In this document: positions 11,161 through 19,399 of the stretch, in pieces
How positions within the stretch are numbered: position 1 is the stretch's first letter
Layout of the letters: each line of letters starts with the position of its first letter
DNA from: Acidobacteria bacterium ADurb.Bin340
GTDB taxonomy: Bacteria > Acidobacteriota > Holophagae > Holophagales > Holophagaceae
Length of the DNA stretch: 35,504 nucleotides
NCBI GenBank assembly: GCA_002068835.1
Contig: MWBB01000002.1
Span: 1-35,504, forward strand
Reading direction: 5' to 3'
Notes under the pieces: generated by a model
The model's input: only the letters and a program-made list of their open reading frames with translations
Database searches by the model: none
Told to the model about the DNA's origin: nothing
Translations under genes and position numbers: made by a program

Positions 11161-11580
11161 ATGTTGATGCCTAACAAGGTCAAATACCGGAAGCTGCAGA
11201 AGGGCCGCACCCGCGGTGTCGCGACGCGCGGCAACGAGCTGTCCTTCGGCGACTACGGAATCCAGGCCATCGAGCACGGCTGGATCACCAACCGCCAGAT
11301 CGAGGCCGCCCGTATTGCCATGACCCGCCACATCAAGCGTGGCGGACGCATCTGGATCCGCATCTTCCCCGACAAGCCGACCACCTCCAAGCCTGCCGAA
11401 ACCCGCATGGGCTCCGGCAAGGGCGCTCCCGATGGCTGGGTGGCGGTGATCCGGCCCGGCAAGGTCCTGTTCGAGATGGAAGGGGTGGACGAGAAGACTG
11501 CCCGTGAGGCCCTGCGCCTGGCTCAGATGAAGCTGTGCGTGGCCTCCGAGTTCGTCTCCCGCACGCCGCCGGAAGAGTGA
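11161..11580 (+). CDS. rplP: 50S ribosomal protein L16
   Basis: Late-assembly protein beside the A-site and central protuberance. 139 residues, opening [19 protein letters not shown], with the conserved [20 protein letters not shown] region at about 69-88. The Arg that is hydroxylated in some bacteria (RMGSGKG context) is present. Ends 11 nt before rpmC. Confidence 0.96.
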   Translation: MLMPNKVKYRKLQKGRTRGVATRGNELSFGDYGIQAIEHGWITNRQIEAARIAMTRHIKRGGRIWIRIFPDKPTTSKPAETRMGSGKGAPDGWVAVIRPGKVLFEMEGVDEKTAREALRLAQMKLCVASEFVSRTPPEE

Positions 11581-11591
11581 GGAGGACTGAG

Positions 11592-11795
11592 ATGAACAAG
11601 AAGAACCCCTATAGCGATCTGCTCGCCAAGAGCCTCGATGAACTGGCCCAGCTCGAAGCCGAGCTGGCTGCCAAGCGCTTCACGCTCCGGTTCCAGCATG
11701 CCGTCGGCCAGGTCGAGAACACCGCCGAGATCCGCAAGACCCGCCGGGAACTCGCCCGGGTCAAGACGGCCCTCCGCCACAAGCTGGCCCAGTGA
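11592..11795 (+). CDS. rpmC: 50S ribosomal protein L29
   Basis: Small helical-hairpin protein beside the tunnel exit that helps bind trigger factor and SRP. ATG 11592 has aggactga upstream and gives 67 residues with the family core LAQLEAELAAKRFTLRFQ and the conserved RKTRRELARVKT segment near 48-59. The longer frame from 11535 overlaps rplP and is not used. Confidence 0.94.
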   Translation: MNKKNPYSDLLAKSLDELAQLEAELAAKRFTLRFQHAVGQVENTAEIRKTRRELARVKTALRHKLAQ

Positions 11796-11803
11796 GGTGA
11801 CCC

Positions 11804-12061
11804 ATGAGCCTTGAAAACAAGATGATCCGCAGCGGCGTCGTGGTCTCCAACAAGGCCGACAAGACGGTTGTCGTCAAGGTGGAGCGCAAGTTCCAGCACC
11901 CGCTGTACAAGCGCACCGTCAAGCAGAGCAAGAAGTTCATGGCCCACGACGAGACCAACGCCTGCCAGATCGGCGATGTGGTCAAGATCGTCGAATCCAG
12001 GCCCCTGTCCAAGCAGAAGCGCTGGATGGTCCTCGAGATCGTCCAGAAGGCCGGCGAGTGA
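11804..12061 (+). CDS. rpsQ: 30S ribosomal protein S17
   Basis: OB-fold 16S rRNA binder of the 30S body. 85 residues, usual length, with the conserved core [21 protein letters not shown]-like segment at about 10-30 and [19 protein letters not shown] at about 33-51. Last gene of the canonical S10 set; rplN follows after 8 nt with no terminator, so the S10 and spc operons are continuous here. Confidence 0.95.
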   Translation: MSLENKMIRSGVVVSNKADKTVVVKVERKFQHPLYKRTVKQSKKFMAHDETNACQIGDVVKIVESRPLSKQKRWMVLEIVQKAGE

Positions 12062-12069
12062 GGTAGCAC

Positions 12070-12438
12070 ATGATCCAGATGGGAACCATGCTCACCGTCG
12101 CCGACAACTCGGGCGCCAAGAAGATCTGCTGCATCCTGCCGCTGGGCGGCGGGGTGGGCAAGATCGCCCAGCTCGGCGACGTCATCACGGCTTCCGTGAA
12201 GGAAGCCATTCCCGGCGGCACCGTCAAGAAGAAGGCCGTGGTGCAGGCCGTCATCGTCCGGCAGCGCAAGGCTTACCGGCGGAAGGACGGATCCTACATC
12301 CGCTTCGACGAGAACGCGGCCGTCATCATCAAGAAGGACGGCGAGCCCGTTGGCACCCGTGTGTTCGGGCCCGTGGCCCGCGAACTCCGCGAGCGGAAGT
12401 ACATGAAGATCGTCTCCCTCGCCCCTGAGGTGCTGTGA
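12070..12438 (+). CDS. rplN: 50S ribosomal protein L14
   Basis: Intersubunit-bridge protein and docking site of the silencing factor RsfS. 122 residues, opening [19 protein letters not shown] and ending with [25 protein letters not shown]-type family residues at about 98-122. Its stop (TGA, 12436-12438) shares the A with the ATG of rplX, so the two are translationally coupled. Confidence 0.96.
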   Translation: MIQMGTMLTVADNSGAKKICCILPLGGGVGKIAQLGDVITASVKEAIPGGTVKKKAVVQAVIVRQRKAYRRKDGSYIRFDENAAVIIKKDGEPVGTRVFGPVARELRERKYMKIVSLAPEVL

Positions 12439-12716
12439 TGGAGAACCAGCCTGTCAAGATGAAGCTCAAGAAGGGCGACGAAGTCCTCGTCATCGCCGGC
12501 AAGGACCGCGGCAAGCGCGGACAGGTCCTTCGCGTGATGCCCACCACCAACAGCGTGGTCGTGGCCGGACTCAACCTGATCAAGAAGGCCGTCAAGCCGA
12601 ATCCGCAGACCGGCCAGGAAGGCGGCATCATCACGAAGGAGGCCCCGATCCACGCTTCCAACGTGATGCTGATCGACCCTTCCACCCAGAAGCCCACCCG
12701 CAAGCGCCCTGCTTGA
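12438..12716 (+). CDS. rplX: 50S ribosomal protein L24
   Basis: Assembly-initiator 23S rRNA binder with a KOW motif ([21 protein letters not shown], about 11-31). 92 residues from ATG 12438, which overlaps the rplN stop as TGATG; a GTG three bases earlier (12435) is the alternative. gagg at 12427-12430 serves as ribosome-binding site. It is followed by the longest intergenic stretch inside the ribosomal run (190 nt). Confidence 0.94.
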   Translation: MENQPVKMKLKKGDEVLVIAGKDRGKRGQVLRVMPTTNSVVVAGLNLIKKAVKPNPQTGQEGGIITKEAPIHASNVMLIDPSTQKPTRKRPA

Positions 12717-12720
12717 GGAC

Positions 12721-12796
12721 CGAAGGATTCCGCTTGGAATCCTTCGAGAAGCTGAGATAATGGAGATTCCGCCGATGGGACGCCATCGGCGGAATC
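12721..12796 (+). promoter_or_regulatory. Twin hairpins with interchangeable arms in the rplX-rplE gap
   Basis: Hairpin 1: cgaaggattcc (12721-12731) pairs with ggaatccttcg (12736-12746), loop gctt, 11 bp perfect. Hairpin 2: gattccgccgatgg (12765-12778) pairs with ccatcggcggaatc (12783-12796), loop gacg, 14 bp perfect. The left arm of hairpin 1 (12721-12733) can instead pair over 13 positions, one of them G-U, with the right arm of hairpin 2 (12789-12801). Hairpin 2 is followed by only T3, so it is at best a weak terminator. A switch-like or attenuator role is inference. Confidence 0.55.
12734..12761 (+). promoter_or_regulatory. Candidate internal promoter for rplE onwards
   Basis: TTGGAA (12734-12739), 16-bp spacer, GATAAT (12756-12761), four of six and five of six consensus positions. 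The -35 lies in the loop and right arm of hairpin 1. Transcripts would start inside the left arm of hairpin 2, giving a leader of about 138 nt to rplE. This could set the level of the spc and alpha genes apart from the S10 genes. Confidence 0.5.
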
Positions 12797-12815
12797 CTTT
12801 GAAAACCCCGAGGCT

Positions 12816-12890
12816 GGGAGGAAACGGGCCGGACCGCCGGCTCCAAGCCCTCCCGCTCTCCCGAACCCGGCGGGCGTAGCCGCCCACCGG
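12816..12890 (+). promoter_or_regulatory. Structured rplE leader
   Basis: Three further pairings precede rplE: gggagg (12816-12821) with cctccc (12849-12854), enclosing gccgg/ccggc (12828-12832 with 12837-12841), and gggcg/cgccc (12872-12876 with 12881-12885) flanked by ccgg pairs. The last one ends 4 nt before the tggaggaa ribosome-binding site. It matches no leader I know; an autoregulatory site for an spc-operon protein is possible but unproven. Confidence 0.35.
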
Positions 12891-12906
12891 AAATGGAGGA
12901 AACCCA

Positions 12907-13461
12907 ATGCCCACCAAGGCAGAGCCCCGCATCAAGGCTCGCTACACCACGGAAGTGGTGCCCAAGCTCAAAGAGGAGTTCGCGTTCACCAGCGTCATGC
13001 AGGTGCCTCGTCTCCAGAAGATCGTCATCAACATGGGCGTCGGCGATGCCATCCAGAACATCAAGGTCCTGGACGGCGCCGTGGAGGAGCTCACTTCGGT
13101 CTCCGGTCAGAAGGCCGTGGTCCGCAAGGCCAAGAAGAGCGTCGCGCAGTTCAAGCTGCGTGCCGGCATGCCCATCGCCTGCATGGTGACCCTGCGTGGC
13201 GAGCGGATGTGGGAGTTCTTCGATCGGCTCGTCAACCTGTCCCTGCCCCGTGTCCGCGATTTCCGCGGCGTGCCCACCAAGTCCTTCGATGGCCGCGGGA
13301 ACTACACCCTTGGCCTGCGGGACCAGCTGATCTTCCAGGAGATCGATTACTCCAAGGTCGAGAAGCTCAAGGGCATGAACGTCACGTTCGTGACCACGGC
13401 CAAGAACGATGCCGAGGCCCGCGCTCTGCTGGCCCATCTCGGCATGCCCTTCCGGAAGTAG
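12907..13461 (+). CDS. rplE: 50S ribosomal protein L5
   Basis: 5S rRNA binder of the central protuberance that bridges to S13. 184 residues, with conserved [14 protein letters not shown] at about 35-48, the REPLACEABLE-loop region [23 protein letters not shown] near 75-97, and [20 protein letters not shown] near 116-135. Start ATG 12907 follows tggaggaa with proper spacing. First gene after the structured 190-nt gap; rpsN follows after 11 nt. Confidence 0.95.
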   Translation: MPTKAEPRIKARYTTEVVPKLKEEFAFTSVMQVPRLQKIVINMGVGDAIQNIKVLDGAVEELTSVSGQKAVVRKAKKSVAQFKLRAGMPIACMVTLRGERMWEFFDRLVNLSLPRVRDFRGVPTKSFDGRGNYTLGLRDQLIFQEIDYSKVEKLKGMNVTFVTTAKNDAEARALLAHLGMPFRK

Positions 13462-13472
13462 GAGGAGAACCC

Positions 13473-13658
13473 ATGGCTCGCATCGCCAAGAGGTACAAAG
13501 ACAGCGTCAAGCCCAAGTTCTCGGTCCGCCACCGGAACCGTTGCAAGGTTTGCGGCCGCCCCCGGGGCTTCATGCGCAAGTTCGAACTCTGCCGCCTCTG
13601 CTTCCGCAAGCACGCGCTTGCCGGTGAGCTGCCCGGCGTCCAGAAGTCCAGCTGGTAA
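13473..13658 (+). CDS. rpsN: 30S ribosomal protein S14 type Z
   Basis: Short, zinc-binding form of S14 in the 30S head. 61 residues from ATG 13473 (ggaggag just upstream), with [10 protein letters not shown] and CRLCFRKHA giving the CxxC-CxxC zinc knuckle at about residues 24-43, and the terminal KSSW. Longer open frame upstream to 13209 overlaps rplE and is not coding. The zinc-free long paralogue is not in this window. Confidence 0.95.
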   Translation: MARIAKRYKDSVKPKFSVRHRNRCKVCGRPRGFMRKFELCRLCFRKHALAGELPGVQKSSW

Positions 13659-13670
13659 GGGGAGGACACG

Positions 13671-14066
13671 ATGTATACCGATCCCATCGCAGATTTCCTC
13701 ACCCGCATCCGCAACGGCATCATGGCCGGCCACGATGCCGTGGTGATTCCGGCTTCCCGGATGAAGAAGAACCTCGCCGCCATCCTCCTGCAGGAGGGCT
13801 ACATCCATGGCTTCAAGGCCGTGGAGCACGAGGGCCGCGACTACATCATCGTGAACCTGAAGTACGTGAAGGGTGGCGATCCCGTCATCCACGGACTCCG
13901 GCGCATTTCCTCCCCTGGCCTGCGCATCTACGCGGGCGTGAAGGAGATTCCGGAAGTCAACGGCGGTCTTGGCATTGCCATCCTCTCCACCCCGCGCGGT
14001 GTCATCACGGGCAAGGATGCCCGCAAGCACAACGTGGGCGGCGAGGTCCTCGCGCACATCTGGTAG
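13671..14066 (+). CDS. rpsH: 30S ribosomal protein S8
   Basis: Primary 16S rRNA binder of the 30S platform, and in E. coli the repressor of the spc operon. 131 residues, opening MYTDPIADFLTRIRNGIMAGH, with the RNA-contacting C-terminal segment LSTPRGVITGKDARKHNVGGE (about 104-124). ggggagg precedes the ATG. An E. coli-type S8 site would lie at the start of rplE; I cannot identify one by eye. Confidence 0.96.
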   Translation: MYTDPIADFLTRIRNGIMAGHDAVVIPASRMKKNLAAILLQEGYIHGFKAVEHEGRDYIIVNLKYVKGGDPVIHGLRRISSPGLRIYAGVKEIPEVNGGLGIAILSTPRGVITGKDARKHNVGGEVLAHIW

Positions 14067-14098
14067 TCCGTCCCGAACCCATTCCCAAGGATCACATC

Positions 14099-14635
14099 AT
14101 GTCTCGCATCGGAAAGAAGCCCGTGACGCTGCCGAAAGGCGTCAAGGTCACTGTCAACGGGGCTGAGGCCGTCGTCGAGGGCGCCAAGGGCAAGCTGTGC
14201 TGCCCGGTCCCCAAGGGGATCAGCCTCGATGTCCAGGCCGATTCCATCGTTCTTGCTCGTGCCAACGACGAGGCGCAGACCCGCGCCTTCCACGGCCTGA
14301 CCCGCGCCCTCCTCCAGAACGCCGTGACCGGCGTCTCCGAGGGCTGGAAGAAGGAGTTGGATGTCATCGGCGTGGGCTACAAGGCCTCGCTGGAAGGCTC
14401 CAAGCTCAAGCTTGAACTTGGCTACAGCCACCCCATCTTCTACGACGCTCCCCAGGGCATCACCCTGGCCGTGGAGAAGAACACCCACATCACCGTGACC
14501 GGCCATGACCGCCAGCTGGTGGGCCAGGTGGCCGCCGACATCCGGAAGTTCCGCAAGCCCGAGCCCTACAAGGGCAAGGGTGTCCAGTACACGGGCGAAG
14601 TCATCCGGCGCAAGGCCGGCAAGACCGGTAAGTGA
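14099..14635 (+). CDS. rplF: 50S ribosomal protein L6
   Basis: Two-domain 23S rRNA binder near the GTPase-associated centre. 178 residues, opening [19 protein letters not shown] and ending in the family motif [23 protein letters not shown]-like region at about 153-176. Lies 32 nt after rpsH with a weak aagga ribosome-binding site. rplR starts 9 nt after the stop codon's last base. Confidence 0.96.
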   Translation: MSRIGKKPVTLPKGVKVTVNGAEAVVEGAKGKLCCPVPKGISLDVQADSIVLARANDEAQTRAFHGLTRALLQNAVTGVSEGWKKELDVIGVGYKASLEGSKLKLELGYSHPIFYDAPQGITLAVEKNTHITVTGHDRQLVGQVAADIRKFRKPEPYKGKGVQYTGEVIRRKAGKTGK

Positions 14636-14643
14636 GGTGCAGC

Positions 14644-15006
14644 ATGGCCAATGAAATGAAGCTTCGCCGCGAAAAGACCAAGAAGCGTATCCGGGGCCGG
14701 GTGGCCGGAACCCCCGAGCGTCCTCGCCTTACGGTCTTCAAGAGCCTCAAGCGCATCTATGTCCAGGCGGTGGATGACACCCGCGGGGTGACCCTCGCGG
14801 CCGCCTCCAGCCTGGAGAAGGATCTCCGCGCCGATCTGCAGAACGGTTCCAACATCAACGCCGCCAAGGCGGTTGGGGCCCGCATCGCCGCCCGCCTTCT
14901 CGAGCAGGGCATCAAGGCCGTGGTCTTTGACCGCAACGGCTATGTGTACCACGGCCGCGTGAAGGCGCTGGCCGATTCCGCCCGTGAAGCCGGGCTGCAG
15001 TTCTGA
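14644..15006 (+). CDS. rplR: 50S ribosomal protein L18
   Basis: 5S rRNA-binding protein of the central protuberance. ATG 14644 gives [22 protein letters not shown], and the four-codon longer start at 14632 overlaps rplF and is less likely; gaggtg lies just upstream. 120 residues with conserved [15 protein letters not shown] at about 29-43 and the C-terminal [21 protein letters not shown] near 97-117. Confidence 0.95.
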   Translation: MANEMKLRREKTKKRIRGRVAGTPERPRLTVFKSLKRIYVQAVDDTRGVTLAAASSLEKDLRADLQNGSNINAAKAVGARIAARLLEQGIKAVVFDRNGYVYHGRVKALADSAREAGLQF

Positions 15007-15017
15007 GGAGGGGGCCA

Positions 15018-15533
15018 ATGTCCATGGAATCGAAGAACGCCATTGAGACCTCCCAGCAGGGCGAGTTCAAGGATCAGGTCATCTACGTGGGCCGCGTCAC
15101 CAAGGTGGTGAAGGGGGGTAAGAACTTCTCCTTCTCCGCGCTGGTGGTCGTGGGCGACGGCAGGGGCAAGGTCGGATTCGGCCTCGGCAAGGCTCTGGAA
15201 GTGCCCTCCGCCATCAAGAAGGGCATCGAGAGCGCCAAGCGCAACATGATCAAGGTGTCCGTCACCCCGAACGGAACGATCCCCCATCCGGTGCTGGGCC
15301 GTTTCGGCTCCGGCTCCGTGATGCTGAAGCCCGCCCCTGAGGGCACGGGCGTGATCGCCGGGGCGACCGTGCGCGCCATCATGGAGGCCGTCGGCATCAG
15401 CAACGTGCTCACCAAGAGCCTCGGCTCCTCCAATCCCCACAATGTCGTCCGCGCGACCTTTGCTGGGTTCCAGAACCTGATGGATCCCTACACGGTCATG
15501 ACGAACCGCGGCATCGACCAGGCGGAGGCCTAA
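15018..15533 (+). CDS. rpsE: 30S ribosomal protein S5
   Basis: Decoding-fidelity protein at the mRNA entry. 171 residues: N-terminal dsRNA-binding-like domain with [20 protein letters not shown] at about 44-63 and the C-terminal domain with [18 protein letters not shown] at about 111-128. The spectinomycin loop region ([16 protein letters not shown], about 28-43) is complete. rpmD starts one base after the stop. Confidence 0.96.
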   Translation: MSMESKNAIETSQQGEFKDQVIYVGRVTKVVKGGKNFSFSALVVVGDGRGKVGFGLGKALEVPSAIKKGIESAKRNMIKVSVTPNGTIPHPVLGRFGSGSVMLKPAPEGTGVIAGATVRAIMEAVGISNVLTKSLGSSNPHNVVRATFAGFQNLMDPYTVMTNRGIDQAEA

Positions 15534-15534
15534 C

Positions 15535-15732
15535 ATGTCCCAGCTGATCGGCAAGCAGGTCGTCCTGACCCTGAAGTGCTCTACCATCTGCACCGTCCCC
15601 AAGCACCGCGCCTTCGTCCAGACCCTGGGCCTGAAGAAGGTCGGGGACACCCGCCAGTGCGAGTACACGCCCAACGTGCACGGCATCGTGAAGCGGATCC
15701 CCTACCTGGTCGAAGTCACGGTGAAGGAGTAG
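15535..15732 (+). CDS. rpmD: 50S ribosomal protein L30
   Basis: Small 23S rRNA-binding protein. 65 residues, opening MSQLIGKQVVLTLKCSTIC and containing the family segment KHRAFVQTLGLKKVGDTRQCE at about 22-42. Two Cys pairs differ from most L30 proteins but no zinc geometry is evident. Starts one base after rpsE and ends three bases before rplO. Confidence 0.92.
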   Translation: MSQLIGKQVVLTLKCSTICTVPKHRAFVQTLGLKKVGDTRQCEYTPNVHGIVKRIPYLVEVTVKE

Positions 15733-15735
15733 GCC

Positions 15736-16194
15736 ATGAAGCTCAATGAACTGAGGCCCGCTGAAGGGGCCGTCAAGGACCGCAAGCGCGTGGGCCGGGG
15801 CAAGGGCTCCGGCATGGGCAAGACCGCCACTCGTGGCGAGAAGGGGCAGAAGAGCCGCCGCGGCTACAGCCGCCAGCGCGGTTTCGAGGGCGGCCAGATG
15901 CCGCTCCACCGTCGCCTGCCCAAGCGCGGTTTCACCAACATCTTCGCCCCTGTGACCCAGGAGATCGCTCTGTCCACCATTTCCGCCAATTTCCAGGATG
16001 GCGAAACGGTGACGATCGAAACCCTGCGGGAGCGTCGCCTCGTCTCTTCCAAGATCGAGCGCATCGTGGTGCTGGCTTCTGGCGAGCTCACGTGCAAGGT
16101 GACGGTGGTCGTGGACCGGGTCACCAAGGGCGCCCGGGAAGCGATTCTGGCCAAGGGTGGCGCCGTGCAGGACCTGGCCCCCCAGGCTGAGTAG
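15736..16194 (+). CDS. rplO: 50S ribosomal protein L15
   Basis: 23S rRNA binder with a long basic N-terminal extension into the subunit. 152 residues, opening MKLNELRPAEGAVKDRKRVGRG, with the Gly/Arg-rich tract GRGKGSGMGKTATRGEKGQK at about 21-40 and the GFEGGQMPLHRRLPKRGF region at about 50-67. ggagtag overlaps the rpmD stop as ribosome-binding site. Ends 11 nt before secY, as in most spc operons. Confidence 0.95.
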   Translation: MKLNELRPAEGAVKDRKRVGRGKGSGMGKTATRGEKGQKSRRGYSRQRGFEGGQMPLHRRLPKRGFTNIFAPVTQEIALSTISANFQDGETVTIETLRERRLVSSKIERIVVLASGELTCKVTVVVDRVTKGAREAILAKGGAVQDLAPQAE

Positions 16195-16205
16195 GGCCGG
16201 GGACC

Positions 16206-17567
16206 ATGGAGAAGCTCAGGCAGATCTTCACCAACCCCGAGCTGCGCAAGCGGCTGTTGTTCACGCTCGTCATGCTGGCGGTGTTCCGGCTCGGCGTTCA
16301 TGTTTCCGTCCCGGGAGTGAATGCTGAGAACCTCTCCGCCAACCTCGGGAAGGCGGGCGATCTGCTCGGCGTCGTGGACATGCTGTCCGGCGGCGCCTTC
16401 AAGAAGTTCTCGGTGTTCGCCCTCGGAATCACGCCCTACATCACGGCCTCCATCGTGATCCAGTTGATGGGGGCCGTGATTCCCTCCATCGAGCAGCTCC
16501 AGAAGAAGGAAGGCGAAGCTGGACGGCAGAAGCTCAACCAGTGGACCCGCTACTTGACGCTTGTCCTGGCCTTTGTTCAGGGGATCGGCATCGCAAGCAT
16601 CGCCCAGAACATGGGTCTGGATGTGGTCGCCAACCCTGGGCTGGGTTTCCGGCTGATGTGCGGATTCACCCTTGCCGTGGGCTCTGTTTTCATCATGTGG
16701 ATTGGCGAGCAGATCACCGAGCGGGGCGTTGGCAACGGCGCATCGCTGCTGATCTTCGCGGGGATCATTTCCGGGCTGCCCAAGGCCCTGCAGACCATCG
16801 GCCAGATGTTCCGTGATTCGCTTTTCCCGGAACAGGCCGCAGGCGCCACGGCCCCTCCCGGCGTGTTCCTGCTGCTGCTGGCCGCGATGGCTGCGGTTCT
16901 CATTGCTGTGGTGCTTGTGGAAAGTGCTTTCAGGCGCATTCCTATCCACTATGCCCGCAGGGTGGATTCCTCCCGCATGGCGAGCCAGCGCAGCTCCTAC
17001 CTGCCCCTGAAGGTGAACACCGCTGGCGTGATGCCCGTGATCTTCGCCAGTTCCGTGATCTTCTTCCCGGCCACCATCGCCCAGTTCACCAAGTGGGAAT
17101 GGCTGGCCAAGGCATCGGGCTACATCAGCCCCCAGACGCACTTCTGGATCTACACGCCGGTCTTCATCGCCACCGTCATCTTCTTCGCCTTCTTCTATAC
17201 GAGCATCGTCTTCAACCCCGACGAGACGGCCGAGAACATGAAGCGGAGCGGCGGCTACATTCCAGGCATCCGGCCGGGCAAGGAAACGAGCATCTACATG
17301 GACGGCGTGCTGTCCAAGCTCACCTTCGCAGGTGCCGTTTACCTTGGTGTGATTTCGCTGGTGCCCCTGGTCATTCTCAACAAACTGCCGGGCCTGAACT
17401 TCTACTTCGGCGGCACCTCCCTCCTCATCGTGGTGGGTGTGGCGATGGATTTCGTTTCCCAGCTGGAGAGCTATCAGGTCATGCGCCACTATGATGGTTT
17501 CCTGGAGCAGGGCCGCATGCGCGGTTCCCGCATGGCCCGGGCGGCTGCTGGAGCGCGAGGGCGATGA
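16206..17567 (+). CDS. secY: Protein translocase subunit SecY
   Basis: Central inner-membrane channel of the SecYEG translocon. 453 residues, opening MEKLRQIFTNPELRKRLLFTLVML-type cytosolic start then ten hydrophobic helices spread to about residue 430. Family signatures include the plug/TM2 region SVFALGITPYITASIVIQLM-like at about 73-92 and RGVGNGASLLIFAGI near 176-190. An Ala/Gly/Arg tail closes the protein. It overlaps adk by four bases (ATGA), so the two are coupled. Confidence 0.96.
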   Translation: MEKLRQIFTNPELRKRLLFTLVMLAVFRLGVHVSVPGVNAENLSANLGKAGDLLGVVDMLSGGAFKKFSVFALGITPYITASIVIQLMGAVIPSIEQLQKKEGEAGRQKLNQWTRYLTLVLAFVQGIGIASIAQNMGLDVVANPGLGFRLMCGFTLAVGSVFIMWIGEQITERGVGNGASLLIFAGIISGLPKALQTIGQMFRDSLFPEQAAGATAPPGVFLLLLAAMAAVLIAVVLVESAFRRIPIHYARRVDSSRMASQRSSYLPLKVNTAGVMPVIFASSVIFFPATIAQFTKWEWLAKASGYISPQTHFWIYTPVFIATVIFFAFFYTSIVFNPDETAENMKRSGGYIPGIRPGKETSIYMDGVLSKLTFAGAVYLGVISLVPLVILNKLPGLNFYFGGTSLLIVVGVAMDFVSQLESYQVMRHYDGFLEQGRMRGSRMARAAAGARGR

Positions 17568-18220
17568 AACGCGCCCACGTCTTCCTTGGCCCCCCGGGGA
17601 GCGGGAAAGGCACCCAGGCCAAGCTCCTGGCTGAGCGATTCGCGTTGACCCACATGTCAACGGGTGATATTCTGAGAGATGCCGTCTCGAAAGAGACGGA
17701 GATTGGCCTTCGGGTCAAGGCCGTTATGGCCGCTGGCAACTTGGTGGACGACGACACGGTCAATGGGCTTGTCTTTGCGCGGCTGCAAGGCAAGACCACC
17801 GACGTGCTGTTCGATGGCTACCCACGAACCCTTCAACAAGCTGAAGCCCTCGCGGAATTCCTCTCCTCGCGCGGCCTCGAGCTGGGGCTCGTCGTGGACA
17901 TCGAGGTTCCCGAGGCAGCCTTGGAAAGCCGGGTGGTGAAACGACGCGTGTGCAGCGAAAGCTCCTGCGGCGCCATCTACCACCTGGACCGCAAGCCCCC
18001 GAAGACGACGGGCCTTTGCGATCTGTGCGGAAGTCCCCTGAAGCACCGATCCGATGACACCGCCGAAGCCTTCAGGAGCCGAATGGAGACGTTCAACGCC
18101 ACCTTCAAGCCCCTGCAGGCCTATTACGAGGGCAGTCCCAACTACCGGCTGGTGGACGGGTCCGGAACGCCGGACGAGGTCTACGAGGTCGTTGTCAAGA
18201 TTTTCGAGGAGCGCGCTTGA
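17564..18220 (+). CDS. adk: Adenylate kinase, zinc-lid type
   Basis: Interconverts AMP, ATP and ADP in the cytosol. 218 residues with P-loop GPPGSGKGT (9-17), the AMP-site [10 protein letters not shown] near 29-38 and [11 protein letters not shown] near 84-94. The lid carries four Cys: C130 and C135 (spacing C-x4-C) and C152 and C155 (CDLC). Most zinc-lid kinases have C-x2-C in the first knuckle, so the spacing here is unusual. It overlaps secY by 4 nt and infA by 4 nt. The map gene often found after adk is missing. Confidence 0.95.
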   Translation: MKRAHVFLGPPGSGKGTQAKLLAERFALTHMSTGDILRDAVSKETEIGLRVKAVMAAGNLVDDDTVNGLVFARLQGKTTDVLFDGYPRTLQQAEALAEFLSSRGLELGLVVDIEVPEAALESRVVKRRVCSESSCGAIYHLDRKPPKTTGLCDLCGSPLKHRSDDTAEAFRSRMETFNATFKPLQAYYEGSPNYRLVDGSGTPDEVYEVVVKIFEERA

Positions 18221-18435
18221 GCAAGGAAGAAGCCATCGAGCTGGAAGCCACGGTCGTGGAATCCCTTCCCAATGCGGTTTTCCGTGTGGAGCTCGAGAAC
18301 AAGCACCAGGTCCTTGCCCACATCAGCGGCAAGATGCGGAAGAACTTCATCCGCATCCTCCCCGGAGATCGGGTTCTCGTGGAGGTCACGCCCTACGACC
18401 TCTCCCGGGGCCGCATCATCTACCGGTTCAAGTAG
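18217..18435 (+). CDS. infA: Translation initiation factor IF-1
   Basis: OB-fold factor that occupies the 30S A site during initiation. 72 residues, the standard length, with [20 protein letters not shown] at about 17-36 and the conserved [21 protein letters not shown] near 49-69. The start is TTG at 18217, within the adk stop (TTGA), with gagga at 18206-18210; no ATG or GTG fits. The rare start and the overlap suggest translation coupled to adk and held low. Confidence 0.93.
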   Translation: MSKEEAIELEATVVESLPNAVFRVELENKHQVLAHISGKMRKNFIRILPGDRVLVEVTPYDLSRGRIIYRFK

Positions 18436-18459
18436 CTCACCCCAACGAGAGGCATACCC

Positions 18460-18576
18460 ATGAAAGTCAGGCCCTCCATCAAGAAACTGTGCGAGCACTG
18501 CAAGGTGGTCCGGCGCGAAGGCATCATCCGGATCATTTGCAAGAAGAACCCTAAGCACAAGCAGCGTCAGGGTTAA
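18460..18576 (+). CDS. rpmJ: 50S ribosomal protein L36, zinc form
   Basis: Smallest ribosomal protein; stabilises 23S rRNA near L16. Read directly from the bases: [20 protein letters not shown] then [18 protein letters not shown], 38 residues, TAA stop at 18574. Cys 11, Cys 14, Cys 27 and His 32 form the zinc site, so this is the zinc-dependent C+ form. gagagg lies 9-14 nt before the ATG. In its usual place between infA and rpsM. Confidence 0.95.
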   Translation: MKVRPSIKKLCEHCKVVRREGIIRIICKKNPKHKQRQG

Positions 18577-18585
18577 GGAGTCAGC

Positions 18586-18954
18586 ATGGCACGTATCGCT
18601 GGAATCGACCTTCCCGTCGGCAAGCGCATCGAGATCGCGCTGACCTACATCTATGGTATTGGACGGGCCAAGGCCCACAGCATTCTCGACCGCGCCAAGG
18701 TCGATCATGGAACGAAGGTCCGTGATCTGACCGAGGACGAAGTCGGCCGCATCCGCCGCATCATCACCGCCGAGGAGACGGTGGAGGGTGACCTCCGCAA
18801 GAACATCTCCCTCGACATCAAGCGGCTGATGGACATCGGCTGCTATCGCGGCATCCGCCACCGCAAGGGCCTTCCGGTCCGCGGCCAGCGCACGCACACC
18901 AACTCCCGCACCCGCAAGGGCAAGCGGAAGACCGTCGCCGGCAAGAAGAAGTAG
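18586..18954 (+). CDS. rpsM: 30S ribosomal protein S13
   Basis: Head protein that contacts P-site tRNA and bridges to L5. 122 residues, opening [22 protein letters not shown] with the HhH-like [12 protein letters not shown] at about 23-34, and the basic C-terminus [21 protein letters not shown] near 94-115. aaggag ribosome-binding site at 18575-18580. First gene of the alpha-type segment; rpsK follows after 19 nt. Confidence 0.96.
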   Translation: MARIAGIDLPVGKRIEIALTYIYGIGRAKAHSILDRAKVDHGTKVRDLTEDEVGRIRRIITAEETVEGDLRKNISLDIKRLMDIGCYRGIRHRKGLPVRGQRTHTNSRTRKGKRKTVAGKKK

Positions 18955-18973
18955 GAAAGGCTGAGGACGAGAT

Positions 18974-19381
18974 ATGGCTAAGACCCAGACCAAGACCGCC
19001 GGCAAGAAGGTGGTCAAGAAGAAAGAGAAGAAGAACGTACCCCACGGGATCGCCCACATCCAGGCGTCCTTCAACAACACGATCATCTCCATCTCCGACC
19101 CGATGGGGAACATGCTCTGCTGGGCTTCCAGCGGCAACCAGAACTTCCGGGGCACCCGGAAGGGCACGCCGTTCGCAGCTCAGATCGCCTCCGGCATCGC
19201 TGCCGAAGCTGCGAAGGAGCACGGCGTCCGCTCTGTGGATGTCCGCGTGAAGGGTCCCGGCTCGGGCCGTGAGAGCGCAGTGCGCGCCCTCAACGCCGCC
19301 GGCATCCAGGTGACCAGCATCCGCGACGTCACCCCCATCCCCCACAATGGCTGCCGCCCCCCCAAGCGGCGGCGCGTTTAA
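18974..19381 (+). CDS. rpsK: 30S ribosomal protein S11
   Basis: Platform protein beside the E-site codon and the anti-Shine-Dalgarno helix. 135 residues with a Lys-rich N-terminal tail (about 1-22), then [21 protein letters not shown] at about 27-47, and the typical C-terminus [18 protein letters not shown]. aggacgag precedes the ATG. Ends 18 nt before rpsD. Confidence 0.96.
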   Translation: MAKTQTKTAGKKVVKKKEKKNVPHGIAHIQASFNNTIISISDPMGNMLCWASSGNQNFRGTRKGTPFAAQIASGIAAEAAKEHGVRSVDVRVKGPGSGRESAVRALNAAGIQVTSIRDVTPIPHNGCRPPKRRRV

Positions 19382-19399
19382 GAGAGGAGGAGGAGAGAC

